Origin: Hanleya hanleyi
Taxonomy: Eukaryota; Mollusca; Polyplacophora; Lepidopleurida; Hanleyidae
NCBI GenBank assembly: GCA_036873755.1
Contig: JAVTVY010037227.1
Location: 97,170 to 161,169, forward strand
Direction: 5' to 3'
DNA length: 64,000 nt
The stretch's first letter is position 1. Each line of letters starts with the position of its first letter. This document shows positions 18,997 to 29,064 of this stretch, one piece after another. A program made the translations under genes and the position numbers. The notes below the pieces were generated by a model. The model was not told the DNA's origin, did no database searches, and saw only the letters and a list, made by a program, of their open reading frames with translations.

Positions 18997-19710
18997 ATGT
19001 TTTACCTGACCCTACCCAGTAACAGTTCGCTGGATGTGTTTCCTGACAACACCTTGGCCAAGTACGTCACCCAGTTACCGCAACCGTTGTATTTACCTGG
19101 ACGATGGGAATGTGGCCTCGTGGATATCCAATACCCTTACTCGTGGTACAACGTGCGAGCCAATGAAGTGTGGTACGAGGTGACCTACGAAGGCAAAAAC
19201 ACGCGACTCACCCTCCCCGAAGGCCAATACGATACCCCCAAGGAGTTCATACAGGGGCTGACAAGGCTGTTGCATTATAAGGCTCTACGGGAGGTCACGA
19301 ATACTTCAAAACCCATCAAATCCTTCCCCTTCAAGAATCACGTGGACTTCGATTACAACGCACACAACGACAAGGCACAGATCCTGCTCTCCGCCAACGT
19401 GAGTGTCGTACTGAGTCCTATCCTACAACAAATGCTGGGTCTCGCTCACCTGACCTACACGGGTCCATCCGAGGACCATGGCCACATCCCGATGGATATG
19501 AAGTCGGGTATGTACGGACTCTACGTCTACTCGGACGTGGTGAACAACCACATCGTGGGCGATATCAACACACCTCTGTTACGCGTGGTCCCCATTAAAA
19601 AGACGTATGGAGATCAAGTCACCCACAGTTTCACCCACATGCTCTACCTACCCGTACGACAAACCGACATCAACACTATCACGGTGGATATAAGGGATGA
19701 CACGGGATGA
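18997..19710 (+). CDS. minor capsid (penton-like, single jelly-roll) protein, premature stop
   Basis: 237 residues from ATG 18,997. The start MFYLTLPSNSSLDVFPDNT and the segment WECGLVDIQYPYSWYNV identify the Polinton minor capsid protein, thought to form capsid vertices. The conserved C-terminal end (KTYGDQVTHSFTHMLYLPVR) is present. TGA at 19,708-19,710 ends the ORF. Recognisable family sequence (VAFER, VVLTLHFRQAR) continues in the same frame to TAG 19,783-19,785, with one more stop (TAA 19,729-19,731). So the last ~25 residues are cut off by nonsense changes rather than a frameshift. A related fragment lies on the minus strand at 59,620-59,740. The preceding gene's stop lies in TATTAAAA, TATA-like, 37 nt upstream. 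Confidence 0.85.
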   Translation: MFYLTLPSNSSLDVFPDNTLAKYVTQLPQPLYLPGRWECGLVDIQYPYSWYNVRANEVWYEVTYEGKNTRLTLPEGQYDTPKEFIQGLTRLLHYKALREVTNTSKPIKSFPFKNHVDFDYNAHNDKAQILLSANVSVVLSPILQQMLGLAHLTYTGPSEDHGHIPMDMKSGMYGLYVYSDVVNNHIVGDINTPLLRVVPIKKTYGDQVTHSFTHMLYLPVRQTDINTITVDIRDDTG

Positions 19711-19820
19711 CCGGTGGCATTCGAACGATAAAAAGTGGTGCTGACACTTCATTTTCGACAAGCACGTGCTCCCCACTTTGCATAGTGAATGTACCTTACG
19801 AGTGCGATGCACGGAGCTAT

Positions 19821-20189
19821 ATGGACTATTATGCCCAACAGGCCGGGGGTGGCTTTCCGGTCTTTAGCGATGCACGCATGCAACGAGGACATGGGCTGGG
19901 GAACATAATCGGCAGCATCGTGAAAACGTTCCTGCCCTTGGTGACGCGTGGGGTGAAACCGATCGGCAAACAAGCGGTACGCAGTGGACTGCAAGTCGCC
20001 GGTGATGTCTTGGAGGGTACGGCACCCAAAGAAGCCTTGAAACCGCGGGCCAAAGAAGCGGGCGGCGTTTTGGTGGCCAAAGCACAACGCACCGTAGGGA
20101 ATAAAAGACCAGCACCACCGAGACCACGCACCAGTCGACGACCGACCCAGCGACGACGCACATCGAAGACCCAGGATATCTTTTCTTAA
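19821..20189 (+). CDS. pVI-like minor virion protein
   Basis: From ATG 19,821 the product (about 122 residues) starts MDYYAQQAGGGFPVFSD, then GHGLGNIIGSIVKTFLPL (amphipathic, Gly/Ile-rich), a Lys-rich middle containing APKEALKPRAKEAGG, and an Arg/Pro-rich tail. This matches the adenovirus pVI-like protein of Polintons, which in relatives binds beneath the capsid and helps to breach endosomal membranes; here that role is inferred from the family. The upstream in-frame codons (19,707-19,820) are spillover from the truncated penton-like region and I excluded them. The stop is 2 nt before the capsid gene's ATG. A fragment of the same family is on the minus strand near 59,520-59,610. Confidence 0.8.
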   Translation: MDYYAQQAGGGFPVFSDARMQRGHGLGNIIGSIVKTFLPLVTRGVKPIGKQAVRSGLQVAGDVLEGTAPKEALKPRAKEAGGVLVAKAQRTVGNKRPAPPRPRTSRRPTQRRRTSKTQDIFS

Positions 20190-20191
20190 AC

Positions 20192-21501
20192 ATGTCCTTA
20201 ATCCACGCAGAGTCCTGCCCCTCCACCAACAGTGAATTTGATTTGTGGACCGTGTCGCCTACACAGACCAGTGCCGAACAAGGATTATGGGTGGAGCATC
20301 TCCCGCTCTCCAGCATCAACGAAACAGGGCCCATCGAATTCAATATCAGTAATGCGGATACGACCTATGTGGATTTAGCCCATACGTACTTGTATGTGAA
20401 AGCCAAGGTCGTCAACGGGGATGGCTCCAGAATCATCCAAGCTGCAACGGTGGGCCCGACGAATCTCTGGCTGCACTCGATGTTTCAACAGGTGGATATT
20501 TTTCTCAGCGACAAACTCATCAATGACTCGACCAACACGTACCCCTATCGAGCCTACATCGAGACACTGCTGTCGTATGGACGAGAGGCTAAACAATCTC
20601 AGCTGACAGCCGCTTTATTCTACCAGGACACAGCTGAGCACATGACCACGGTGGACAATGAAGGATATAACAAACGGAAGGCTTTCACTGCGAACGGCGC
20701 CTCGGTGGATCTCATGGGTCGACTACACACAGACATCTTCATGCAAGACCGGCACCTCTTGAACAAGATCCCCATCAAAATCCGACTGATACGGGCGCCT
20801 CCGACCTTCGCCTTGATGGCCACTAACGTAGATGGACATGCAGCTGACTATAAGCTTGTTATCCAAGACGCAGTCCTGTATGTCCGAAAAGTGAAACCGA
20901 ATCCAGCCGTTCAACTGGGACACCTCAAAGCCTTGGAAACAAAACCAGCCCAGTACCCTATCCGACGTGTACAAACCAAAGTGTTCTCTGTGCCTGCTGA
21001 AAATATGAGCGCCAACAAAGAAAACCTGTTCCTGGGGGAACTACCCAAGCGATTGATCCTGGCCTGTGTGGGAAATACCAGTTTCAGCGGAGCCTACCCA
21101 GAGAATCCGTTTGACTTTAAACATTTCGGCATCAATTTTGTGGCCCTGCATGTGGATGGACAACAGGTCCCAGCCACGACCTTAACACCGAACTTTGGGC
21201 GCAGGAATTTCATTCGAGCCTATCAGAGCCTGTTTACAGCCACCGGTCAAATTGACCAGGACGAAGGGAATATGATCAGTCGGGAGGACTACGCGAACGG
21301 ATACACGTTGTTCTGTTTCCATCTGACCCCCACCTTAGAGAACGACCATCAGCTGGCCCTGGCCAAGCAAGGCAATTTACGGTTGGAAATCCACTTTGCC
21401 CGAGCCCTCGGGACCACCGTCAATGTGATCTGCTACGCCGAGTTGAAAACATCATTCAAGTGGACAAGGCGCGCAACGTCCTGTGTGACTTTTCCACCTA
21501 A
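20192..21501 (+). pseudogene. major capsid protein (double jelly-roll), 1-nt break near its end
   Basis: The start MSLIHAESCPSTNSEFDLW, the segment TQTSAEQGLWVEHLPLSS, NKIPIKIRLIRAPPTF, NMSANKENLFLGELPKRLI and FIRAYQSLFTATGQ are characteristic of the hexon-like major capsid protein of Polintons. About 418 codons are intact. At 21,443-21,444 one base is missing relative to the family: the usual C-terminal ~18 codons lie in frame 1, ending at TAA 21,499-21,501, while the frame in use runs on into the protease gene. This gives one continuous 594-codon ORF. I interpret it as an accidental fusion. The missing base is in a short T run, so an assembly error is possible. A rearranged copy is at 59,020-59,460 (minus strand). 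Confidence 0.9.
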
Positions 21502-21502
21502 C

Positions 21503-21976
21503 ATGGATACAGACCAGATAACCACCGTGCTGGAGAATGACCCAGGGACACGTATGGTCTTTCAAGGGGTGTTCGCCCGAGATGTGTTCCCATTAAACCG
21601 TATGTATCCTGCTGCATACGTTCTCAACACGGACCCGATCGATCGGCCCGGTGAACACTGGGTGGCCGTGTACTTGACAGAAGCGCAGGGCGAATACTTT
21701 GACCCGTACGGCCTGCCACCCCTCCATGCCGATTTAACAGACTTCATGGATCAAGGCACAGAGACGTGGTGTTGGAACAGTGAAACGTTGCAAAGCCTGA
21801 CCAGTAGCGTGTGCGGACAATATTGCTTGTTTTACCTGTACCATCGATGCCGGGGCAGAACCTTATCTACCATCGTACAGATGTTTGACGAGTACCCCAA
21901 GGCCGAGGACCGCGATGTACTCGTATATGACTGGGCCGCCCATCATTTCAATGTACAAGCCCCGTTCTGGGCTTAA
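21503..21976 (+). CDS. adenain-like maturation cysteine protease
   Basis: About 157 residues from ATG 21,503, in frame with the shifted capsid ORF. It has the adenain/Ulp1-fold catalytic set: His (21,656-21,658) in GEHWVAVYL, Asp (21,701-21,703) in YFDPYGLPP, Gln (21,818-21,820) and Cys (21,824-21,826) in SSVCGQYCLFYLYHR. In adenoviruses and Polintons this enzyme processes virion precursors. All catalytic residues appear intact. In the family it is a separate gene directly after the capsid gene, and here only 1 nt separates the expected capsid stop from this ATG. Its final codons and stop are duplicated in tandem downstream. Confidence 0.85.
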   Translation: MDTDQITTVLENDPGTRMVFQGVFARDVFPLNRMYPAAYVLNTDPIDRPGEHWVAVYLTEAQGEYFDPYGLPPLHADLTDFMDQGTETWCWNSETLQSLTSSVCGQYCLFYLYHRCRGRTLSTIVQMFDEYPKAEDRDVLVYDWAAHHFNVQAPFWA

Positions 21977-22081
21977 GTTCTTTCAATGTACAAGCCCCCT
22001 GTTCTGGGCTTAAGTTTACAAGCCCCCTGTTCTGGGCTTCAGTTCTTTCAATGTACAAGCCCCCTGTTCTGGGCTTCAGTT
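21945..22081 (+). repeat. tandem copies of the protease gene's last codons
   Basis: TTTCAATGTACAAGCCCC followed by TGTTCTGGGCTT(A/C)AG is present about four times (one copy shortened), the first being the last codons and stop of the protease ORF. The repeats then run to the 3'-UTR. Confidence 0.9.
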
Positions 22082-22123
22082 GTCACGTGGTTGTTCTCAC
22101 GTTGTTGTTGTTAGTTATTGTTG

Positions 22124-22129
22124 AATAAA
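22124..22129 (+). terminator. poly(A) signal of the capsid/protease transcript
   Basis: AATAAA after a GTTGTTGTTG stretch, about 150 nt past the protease stop and before the right TIR. No other gene lies between. Confidence 0.6.
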
Positions 22130-22287
22130 AACAAAATGAGATCTCACCAAAAAAAACCCTGTCTTGTGCGTTTTCTATATGAGCATAATGCATGAAACTG
22201 GCTTTGAACACCGTATTAGCCAATCAGTGGCCTAGAATGGAGCCAAAGGTAACCCATCCATGTCCAGAAAACATTACCCGGGTGTAC

Positions 22288-24433
22288 AAGAACCCGGATG
22301 TAGGCGCGGGCGTAGGCGAAAGCATCCTAGTACCCGGATGTAGGCGCAGACGTGAGCGAAATTCTAGTACCCGTCCATTGGTTCTTGTATCGATCACTCA
22401 TTGGCTCTTTCTCTCGACCGCTGATTAGTGCAAATGGAACTGCCCATCCTTCCCAGGTTAATTTACAATCCCCTTTTTGGGTTCAAGCTCTGTATATCGA
22501 TGCCGCAACATTGTTGCCGAACCTTGCCGAAAGGGAGGCCTTTGAACTTTTGACCTGGATGTGACCTTTTGACCCGACATTCATCCGTGCACTGCCGGTG
22601 ATGCCGCGCACTTCCGGATAACCCGCGCGCGCGCGCGCTGCGGCCGGGGCGGGCCGGGCCGGGCCGGGCCGGGAAAAACCCCACAGACAGGTCAGTACAT
22701 GCATTCCTATCATGTTCCCAGGTCACACCCCATTCACACAGACCCTCATGCATACCCGGAGGCAGGCGCAGACGTCAGCGAAATTCTGGCGGCAAAACCC
22801 CCACAGACAGGTCAGTACATGTCCTATCATGTTCCAAGGCCACGCCCCATTCACCCAAACCGGAAGTGACGTCATACCCCTAATTTTACATGCACCCATC
22901 CATGACTGGATGCCTCTTCACGAATGCTTCACTTTGATACCTCACTCGACTCCATCGGACCATTAGTGGCCCACCTAGACCGCAAAAACGTCTATTTCCA
23001 CACCCGTTTCTCACAATTCCCTGTCTGCGCATGCGCAGAATGTGGACAACGGGCGAGACACTACTCCAGGCGGTTGCTCCCTCACATATGCTTCACATGG
23101 ATACCTCACTCGACTCCATCGGCCCATTAGTTCCTCGCCCATTAATTCCCTGTCTGCGCATGCGCAGAATGTTGACAACGGCCGAGACACTAGTCCAATC
23201 GGATGCCCCCTCACATATGCTTCACATTGATACCTCACTCAACTCCATCGGCTCATTAGTGGCTCACCTAGATCCCAAAACGTCTATTTTCATACACTTT
23301 GTCTATTGCGCATGCGCAGAATGACGATATTCCGAACCCACATCCACCCAGTGGGATGCCCCCCTCACATAGGCTTCACATTGATACCTCACTCGACCCC
23401 ATCGGTCCATTAGTGGCCCACCTAGACCCCAAAACGACTATTTCCATACCCTTGTCTACCGCGCATGCGCAGAATGACGATATTTCAACCCCACACACAG
23501 CCCGTCGGATGCGCCTTCACGAAGGCTTCACATTGATACCTCATACGACTCCATCGACCCACTAGTGGCCCACCTAGACCCCAAAACGGCTATTTCCATA
23601 CCCTTTGTCTACCGCGCATGCGCAGAATGACGATATTTCAACCCCACACCCAGCCCGTCGGATGCGCCTTCACGAAGGCTTCACATTGATACCTCATACG
23701 ACTCCATCGACCCACTAGTGGCCCACCTAGACCCCAAAACGTCTATTTCCATATACTTTGTCTATAGATTTAATATGCACATCCCTACACTCATAATGAT
23801 AGGTCTTTGGATTATGGACGCGGATATTCTTTAATGGACGACGGCTGAATTATGAATGACGGACTAGACGCTTGTATTCCTAGTACCCGTCCTCTGCATG
23901 GCAGAACTGTACAACCCAGAACAAGTCTGGACATGGCTTGACACATATGCACCAGACCAGGTATTCACGATGCCGCAACATTGTAGCGAACGTGCAACAA
24001 TGTTGCAATTCGGGGAGCCAGGTGTTCGGCACGTGCCAACCCCCAGCCCAAGCAGACGTGAGCGAAATGCTGGCGGCAAAACCCCCACAGACAGGTCAGT
24101 ACATGTCCTATCATGTTCAAAAATGACCATCCCCATACCCCATACAGGCCTGTATATTGTATAAATCCGAAGATGTCACGGAGATCACCGAAGATGTCAC
24201 GGAGGTGACCGAAGATACACGGAGGTGCCCGAAGACACACGGAGGTGAACGACATTGTGGAAAAACCCCACAGACAGGTCAGTACATGCTCTATCATGTT
24301 CACAGGTCACGCCCCATTCACCCAGACCGGAAGTGACGTCACACGGGACTGGTGGCGCCCCCTGGCGGAAGCAGGGGAACCAAGAGTTACCTCCCTGACA
24401 AATTGCGACTTGAAATCCGTTATATATACTACT
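22288..24433. repeat. right terminal inverted repeat of Polinton 1
   Basis: Inverse complement of the left TIR, with the same tandem ~150-bp units carrying GCGCATGCGC (23,027, 23,156, 23,308, 23,461, 23,614). About 105 bp at 23,778-23,880 are absent from the left arm and match dispersed sequence at 9,190-9,265. ORFs here mirror those in the left arm and are not coding. Confidence 0.9.
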
Positions 24434-24439
24434 TTCGAG

Positions 24440-24796
24440 GGACAAGTTCATGAAATCAAACATGTTTGACTTTCGGAACATGTTTTCGTCCTCAAAACAG
24501 TTTTTGTCTTCAGTGTGGTGATCGCGAACATGTGTCCGGACATTTACCAACAATTATCCAATCAACTGGCAGCTGTCGGTCATGTGACGAAGCCGCTCTT
24601 ACATGGCACAGCAAAATGGCAGAATGTTCGTGTTTCTGGGCACCTCGCACTGCAGACAAAACATGTTAGGAACAGTGTTTTTGTTCTAATACAACAGAAT
24701 GTTCGTAGTGTGAGTTGCGCTAAATTTACCACGAACAAAAACACGAACAAACTTTTCTGTTCTAATACAACAAAATGTTCGTAATGTGAGTTGGGC
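24440..24796 (+). mobile_element. right part of the MITE split by the Polinton
   Basis: Continues the element begun at 11,516 after the duplicated TTCGAG. It ends GTTCGTAATGTGAGTTGGGC + TTTA, the inverted terminus. An extra internal copy of the terminal ~70 bp (GTTCGTAGTGTGAGTTGCGC near 24,703-24,722) lies just inside the end. Confidence 0.75.
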
Positions 24797-24799
24797 TTT

Positions 24800-25660
24800 A
24801 CCAATAGGTCATAATAAATGAATTGGTGCACATTCAATAGAGATACCACCGACCCGGTATCAACAGATATACGTTTTTGAAACTTTCTCGTTCACAATCG
24901 TTGTGTTTATCTGCTTTATTTTATTGTGGCTTTGTGAAATGGATTCAAATGTTACATTTATTTTAACAAATAGATCAACTGTTCATACCTTTTAATGTGG
25001 AGGAGTTTTTTAAGAACATCATTTGTCAGAAGAACTTACACACTGTGCGGCCAATTTGGGATTCTTTTTATCACAATGGGTTCAGACAAACCACCGAATT
25101 GAGACTGTCAGTATTTCGGACTACAGAGTGACAAACGTTTGATAAGGAGGGTTACTGAGCTGATATATGTGGATTGTTTCAATTCAATTGCTAAAGATTG
25201 GTCTGTTTGAATTAAACATATGTAGGGGCTTATTCGTCTTAAATGTATTCACCATATCGTCGGTATCTATTACAGAAAGAATGCAGTTGAGCTGCGTATC
25301 TTTTTTGATGATAACACAATGAAGATGACAAAACAGGTACCGGAAGTAACATTTGATGGCCTTTTGGGTAAGAAACCTTTTTTACCTTGGTTTCTGTTTA
25401 TTTCATTTTTGGGGGTAATTATTAAGCCCTTGTGGTTTGTTAAGCCTTGAAAACACATTTTTATGACAAATTCATCTTATTTATACCTGACAACCATGAC
25501 AAAACATCCATCATTCACCAGGGATTGAAAGATTCAGTCACGTTCAAGGAATGTCAGATATATTTCAATAATTGGACACTCCGAAATCCAGTTGACGTAT
25601 GTATACGATTACATGAACAACAGTACGTGCCTACAGCGGTGATAACGTTATTGCGATTGC
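24800..25660. other. no recognisable gene
   Basis: AT-rich sequence with ORFs of at most 74 codons and no family signal. It directly precedes the 20-bp satellite. Confidence 0.5.
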
Positions 25661-25664
25661 TGTG

Positions 25665-27355
25665 TGGATAACGGTCAATCATTGTGGATAACAGCCAATC
25701 ATTGTGGATAAAGGTCAGTCGTTATGGATAACGCTCAATCATTGTGGATAACAGCCAGTCATTGTGGATAACGGTCAGTCGTTATGGATAACGCTCAATC
25801 ATTGTGGATAACAGCCAATCATTGTGGATAACAGCCAACCATTGTGGGTAACGGTCAATCATTGTCAATAGCGATTAGTTATTGTGGATAACGGTCAATC
25901 ATTGTCGATCACAGCCAATCATTGTGGATAACGGTCAATCATTGTCGATAACAGCCAATCATTGTGGATAACAGCCAATCATTGTGGATAACGCTCAATC
26001 ATGGTGGATAACAGCCAATCATTGTGGATAACGGTCAATCGTTATGGATAACGCTCAATCATTGTGGATAACAGCCATTCATTGTGGATAACAGCCAACC
26101 ATTGTGGGTAACGGTCAATCATTGTCAATAGCGATTAGTCATTGTGGATAACGGCCAATCATTGTCGATAACAGCCAATCATTGTGGATAACGGTCAATC
26201 ATTGTCAACAGCCACCAGTCATTGTGGATAACGGCCAATCATTGTCGATAACAGCCAATCATTGTGGATAACGGTCAATCATTGTGGATACCAGCCAATC
26301 ATTGTGAATAACGGCCATCATTGTCGATAATAGCCAATCATTGTCGATAACAGCCAATCATTGTGAATAACGGTCAGTCATTGTGGGTAACGGTCAATCA
26401 TTGTCAATAGCGATTAGTCATTGTGGATAACGGCCAATCATTGTCGATAACAGCCAATCATTGTGGATAACGGTCAATCATTGTCAACAGCCACCAGTCA
26501 TTGTGGATAACGGCCAATCATTGTCGATAACAGCCAATCATTGTGAATAACGGTCAATCATTGTCAACAGCCACCAATCATTGTGAATAACGGTCAATCA
26601 TTGTCGATAACAGCCAATCATTGTCGATAACAGCCAATCATTGTGAATAACGGTCAATCATTGTCAATAGCGATCAATCATTGTGGATAACAGCCAATCA
26701 TTGTGAATAACGGTCAATCATTGTCAATAGCGATCAATCATTGTGGATAACAGCCAATCATTGTGAATAACGGTCAATCATTGTCAACAGCCACCAATCA
26801 TTGTGAATAACGGTCAATCATTGTCGATAACAGCCAATCATTGTCGATAACAGCCAATCATTGTGAATAACGGTCAATCATTGTCAATGGCGACCAGTCA
26901 TTGTGGATAACAGCTAATCATTGTGGATAACGGTCAATCATTGTCAATAGCGATCAATCATTGTGGATAACAGTCAATCATTGTGGATAACGGTCAATCA
27001 TTGTCAATAGCGTTCAATCATTGTGGATAACAGCCAATCATTGTGGATAACGGTCAATCATTGTCAATAGCGGCCAGTCATTGCGGATAACAGCCAATCA
27101 TTGTGGATAACGGTCAATCATTGTCAATAGCGATCAATCATTGTGGATAACAGCCAATAATTGTGGATAACGGTCAATCATTGTGGATAACGGTCAATCA
27201 ATGTCAACCAGTCATTGTGGATAACGGTCAATCATTGTGGATAACAGCCAATCATTGTGAATAACGGCCAATCATTGTCAATAGCGATCAGTCATTGTGG
27301 ATAACGGCCAATCATTGCGGATAACGGTCAATCATTGTCAACAGCGACCAGTCAT
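25665..27355. repeat. 20-bp satellite, about 84 units with higher-order pattern
   Basis: Units of the form CAATCATTGTGGATAACGGT alternate with variants containing GTCAATAGCGAT or GTCAACAGCCAC. The variants recur in a partly regular order (for example 26,340-26,600 versus 26,680-26,900), indicating higher-order duplication. Confidence 0.95.
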
Positions 27356-27858
27356 AGGGAACGCCAATTTGTTTATTTATTTATTTGACCACTATTTGAC
27401 CAGAAAATAGTACCTACCCTACAAATGTCCTTATTTGACCACTATTTGACAATGCAGTAATCTTCATTTCGACCATGCCTGCTCTTCTATGAGGATCGAA
27501 CCTTGGGCTTAATATATATCCAAATGAGGGACTGTTCAGCTTTATTTTGTCGATGAAGGGCTATAATGTGTCAGCTTGTTTTCCTGAAGTGTATTTTTTT
27601 TACATGTTTTCCTCGGACTTATTTCAGCAAACTTGGGCGGACAGATGGGCCTGTTTCTGGGAGCTAGTCTTCTAACGCTAGCTGAAGGGCTGGAGTTTCT
27701 AGCCTTGAAGTTTGTGTCTTGGGTTCATCGCCTTCGGGAGAAGGGCAAATCGATCAGTTCGAAATAAGTTTATATTCAGCCTCCTCAAAACGGCGTGGGA
27801 GAATCCAGACCGAGCGTTACAACGACTGTCTGGGAGACTGTGAACTATTATATTGTAT

Positions 27859-28407
27859 GGTGTTCTATTTGTGCCAATTTGATCTCGCGCGTCGACTTGC
27901 AAAAGTCGACGCACGACGCGCGACGCGAAAAGTCGACGTCGTGTTTTGAAACGCGACGTCGCCCTTTCCGTCGCGCGTCGACTTTTACAATGTTCAAGAG
28001 ATAGGCCAAAAGTCGACGTCGTGTTTCAAAAGTCGACGTCGACTTTTGCCCTATCTCCTAACATTGTAAAAGTCGACGCGCGACGCGCGACGGAGAGGAC
28101 GACGTCGCCTTTCAAAACGCGACGTCGACTTTTTCCGTCGCGCGTCGACTTTCAAAAAGTCGACGCGCGACGCGAATGTCCGTCGCGCGTCGACTTTTAC
28201 AATGCTAAGAGAGAGGCCAAAAGGCGACGTCGACTTTTGAAATACGACGTCGGGTTTTGGCCTATCTCTTTAACATTGCAAAAGTCGACGCGCGACGGAA
28301 AGGGCGACGTCGCGTTTCAAAACACGACGTCGACTTTTCGCGTCGCGCGTCATGCGTCGACTTTTGCAAGTCGACGCGCGAGATCAAATTGGCACAAATA
28401 GAACACC
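27859..28407. mobile_element. 549-bp CpG-rich near-perfect palindrome (foldback element)
   Basis: The ends GGTGTTCTATTTGTGCCAAT and ATTGGCACAAATAGAACACC are exact inverse complements. The interior is built of repeated GTCGAC, GCGCGTCGAC and ACGTCG words in both orientations, separated by CCTATCTC/TTTACAATGTT spacers that also occur inverted. An RNA copy would fold into a long hairpin. No transposase is present and no clear target duplication is visible. Confidence 0.85.
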
Positions 28408-29060
28408 ATAATATTGAATATTCGGCGTTTTTTTAAAATTCACTCCAGCTCTCTAACTTGTATCTGATTGTTTTGGAGAGTACAAATCTCCTAATACACT
28501 ATAACCTAGCTAGTAAACTTCCTGGCAGTTATGCTGGTAGACTGGTCACTGCCCATGCATTTACCTATTATGGTACGTCTTGGAATATCGATATTACGCC
28601 ATTGAAATACAGTTAATGCTTTACAGCTCGTGTCACATGAATACCTTAACAGTGTATGAGAGCGGGAATAATTGTGCTACTAGACATACATGTATTTCTG
28701 AATTTGAAGTTTTATCATAATATAACCTATAAACCAATTATTTAATTCCTCTCGTATTGAAACATTAAAAACACTTTTCATTGGAATTCATTATATGACT
28801 GTGTGTGTTATTTTTTCTCCATTGCACCATTCGCCGTCACGTGGCTGTCACTAATTTTCTATACTCACTTACTTCCATTAGCGTAAGGTCCTAGACCACG
28901 GAGTCACTACGACGTATTTGGATATTTGAACAACAGCTTGACTGATGTGTACACACCCTATAAAAATTGCTACTTATTGTCGAGAACATACGGCGAACAT
29001 GTTGTAAATACACATAATGGTAATTGGTACTGTCGGAATTATTGGTTGCCATCCTATTAC
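28408..29060. other. no recognisable gene
   Basis: AT-rich spacer between the CpG palindrome and the foldback element. I see only short ORFs. Confidence 0.5.
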
Positions 29061-29064
29061 ATGA

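Larger units (their letters stand above)
11618..24433 (+). mobile_element. Polinton/Maverick (adintovirus-like) element, 12.8 kb
   Basis: The ends AGTAGTATATATAACGG (11,618) and its exact inverse complement (ending 24,433) are flanked by a perfect 6-bp direct repeat, TTCGAG (11,612-11,617 and 24,434-24,439), the known target-duplication length of Polintons. Long TIRs enclose a + strand set: integrase remnant, packaging ATPase, pX-like, conserved protein, penton-like capsid protein, pVI-like, major capsid protein and adenain-like protease. That order is typical of the family. No protein-primed DNA polymerase B can be found, and several genes are broken, so the copy cannot be autonomous. It is nested in a MITE. 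Confidence 0.95.

Noticed and set aside
20192..21976. A genuine capsid-protease polyprotein
   Set aside because: The family's own capsid C-terminus and stop are present in the neighbouring frame just before a proper protease ATG, so a 1-nt indel explains the fusion better.
11618..24433. Bacterial prophage or contamination
   Set aside because: Genes have individual TATA boxes and poly(A) signals, the TIRs are nested in a eukaryotic MITE, and related fragments are spread through the window. This is an endogenous Polinton.
25665..27355. Dozens of TGTGGATAA words, which equal the bacterial DnaA-box consensus in reverse, suggesting a replication origin
   Set aside because: The surroundings are clearly eukaryotic (POLR3C, retroelements, satellites). 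The match is a by-product of the 20-bp unit.
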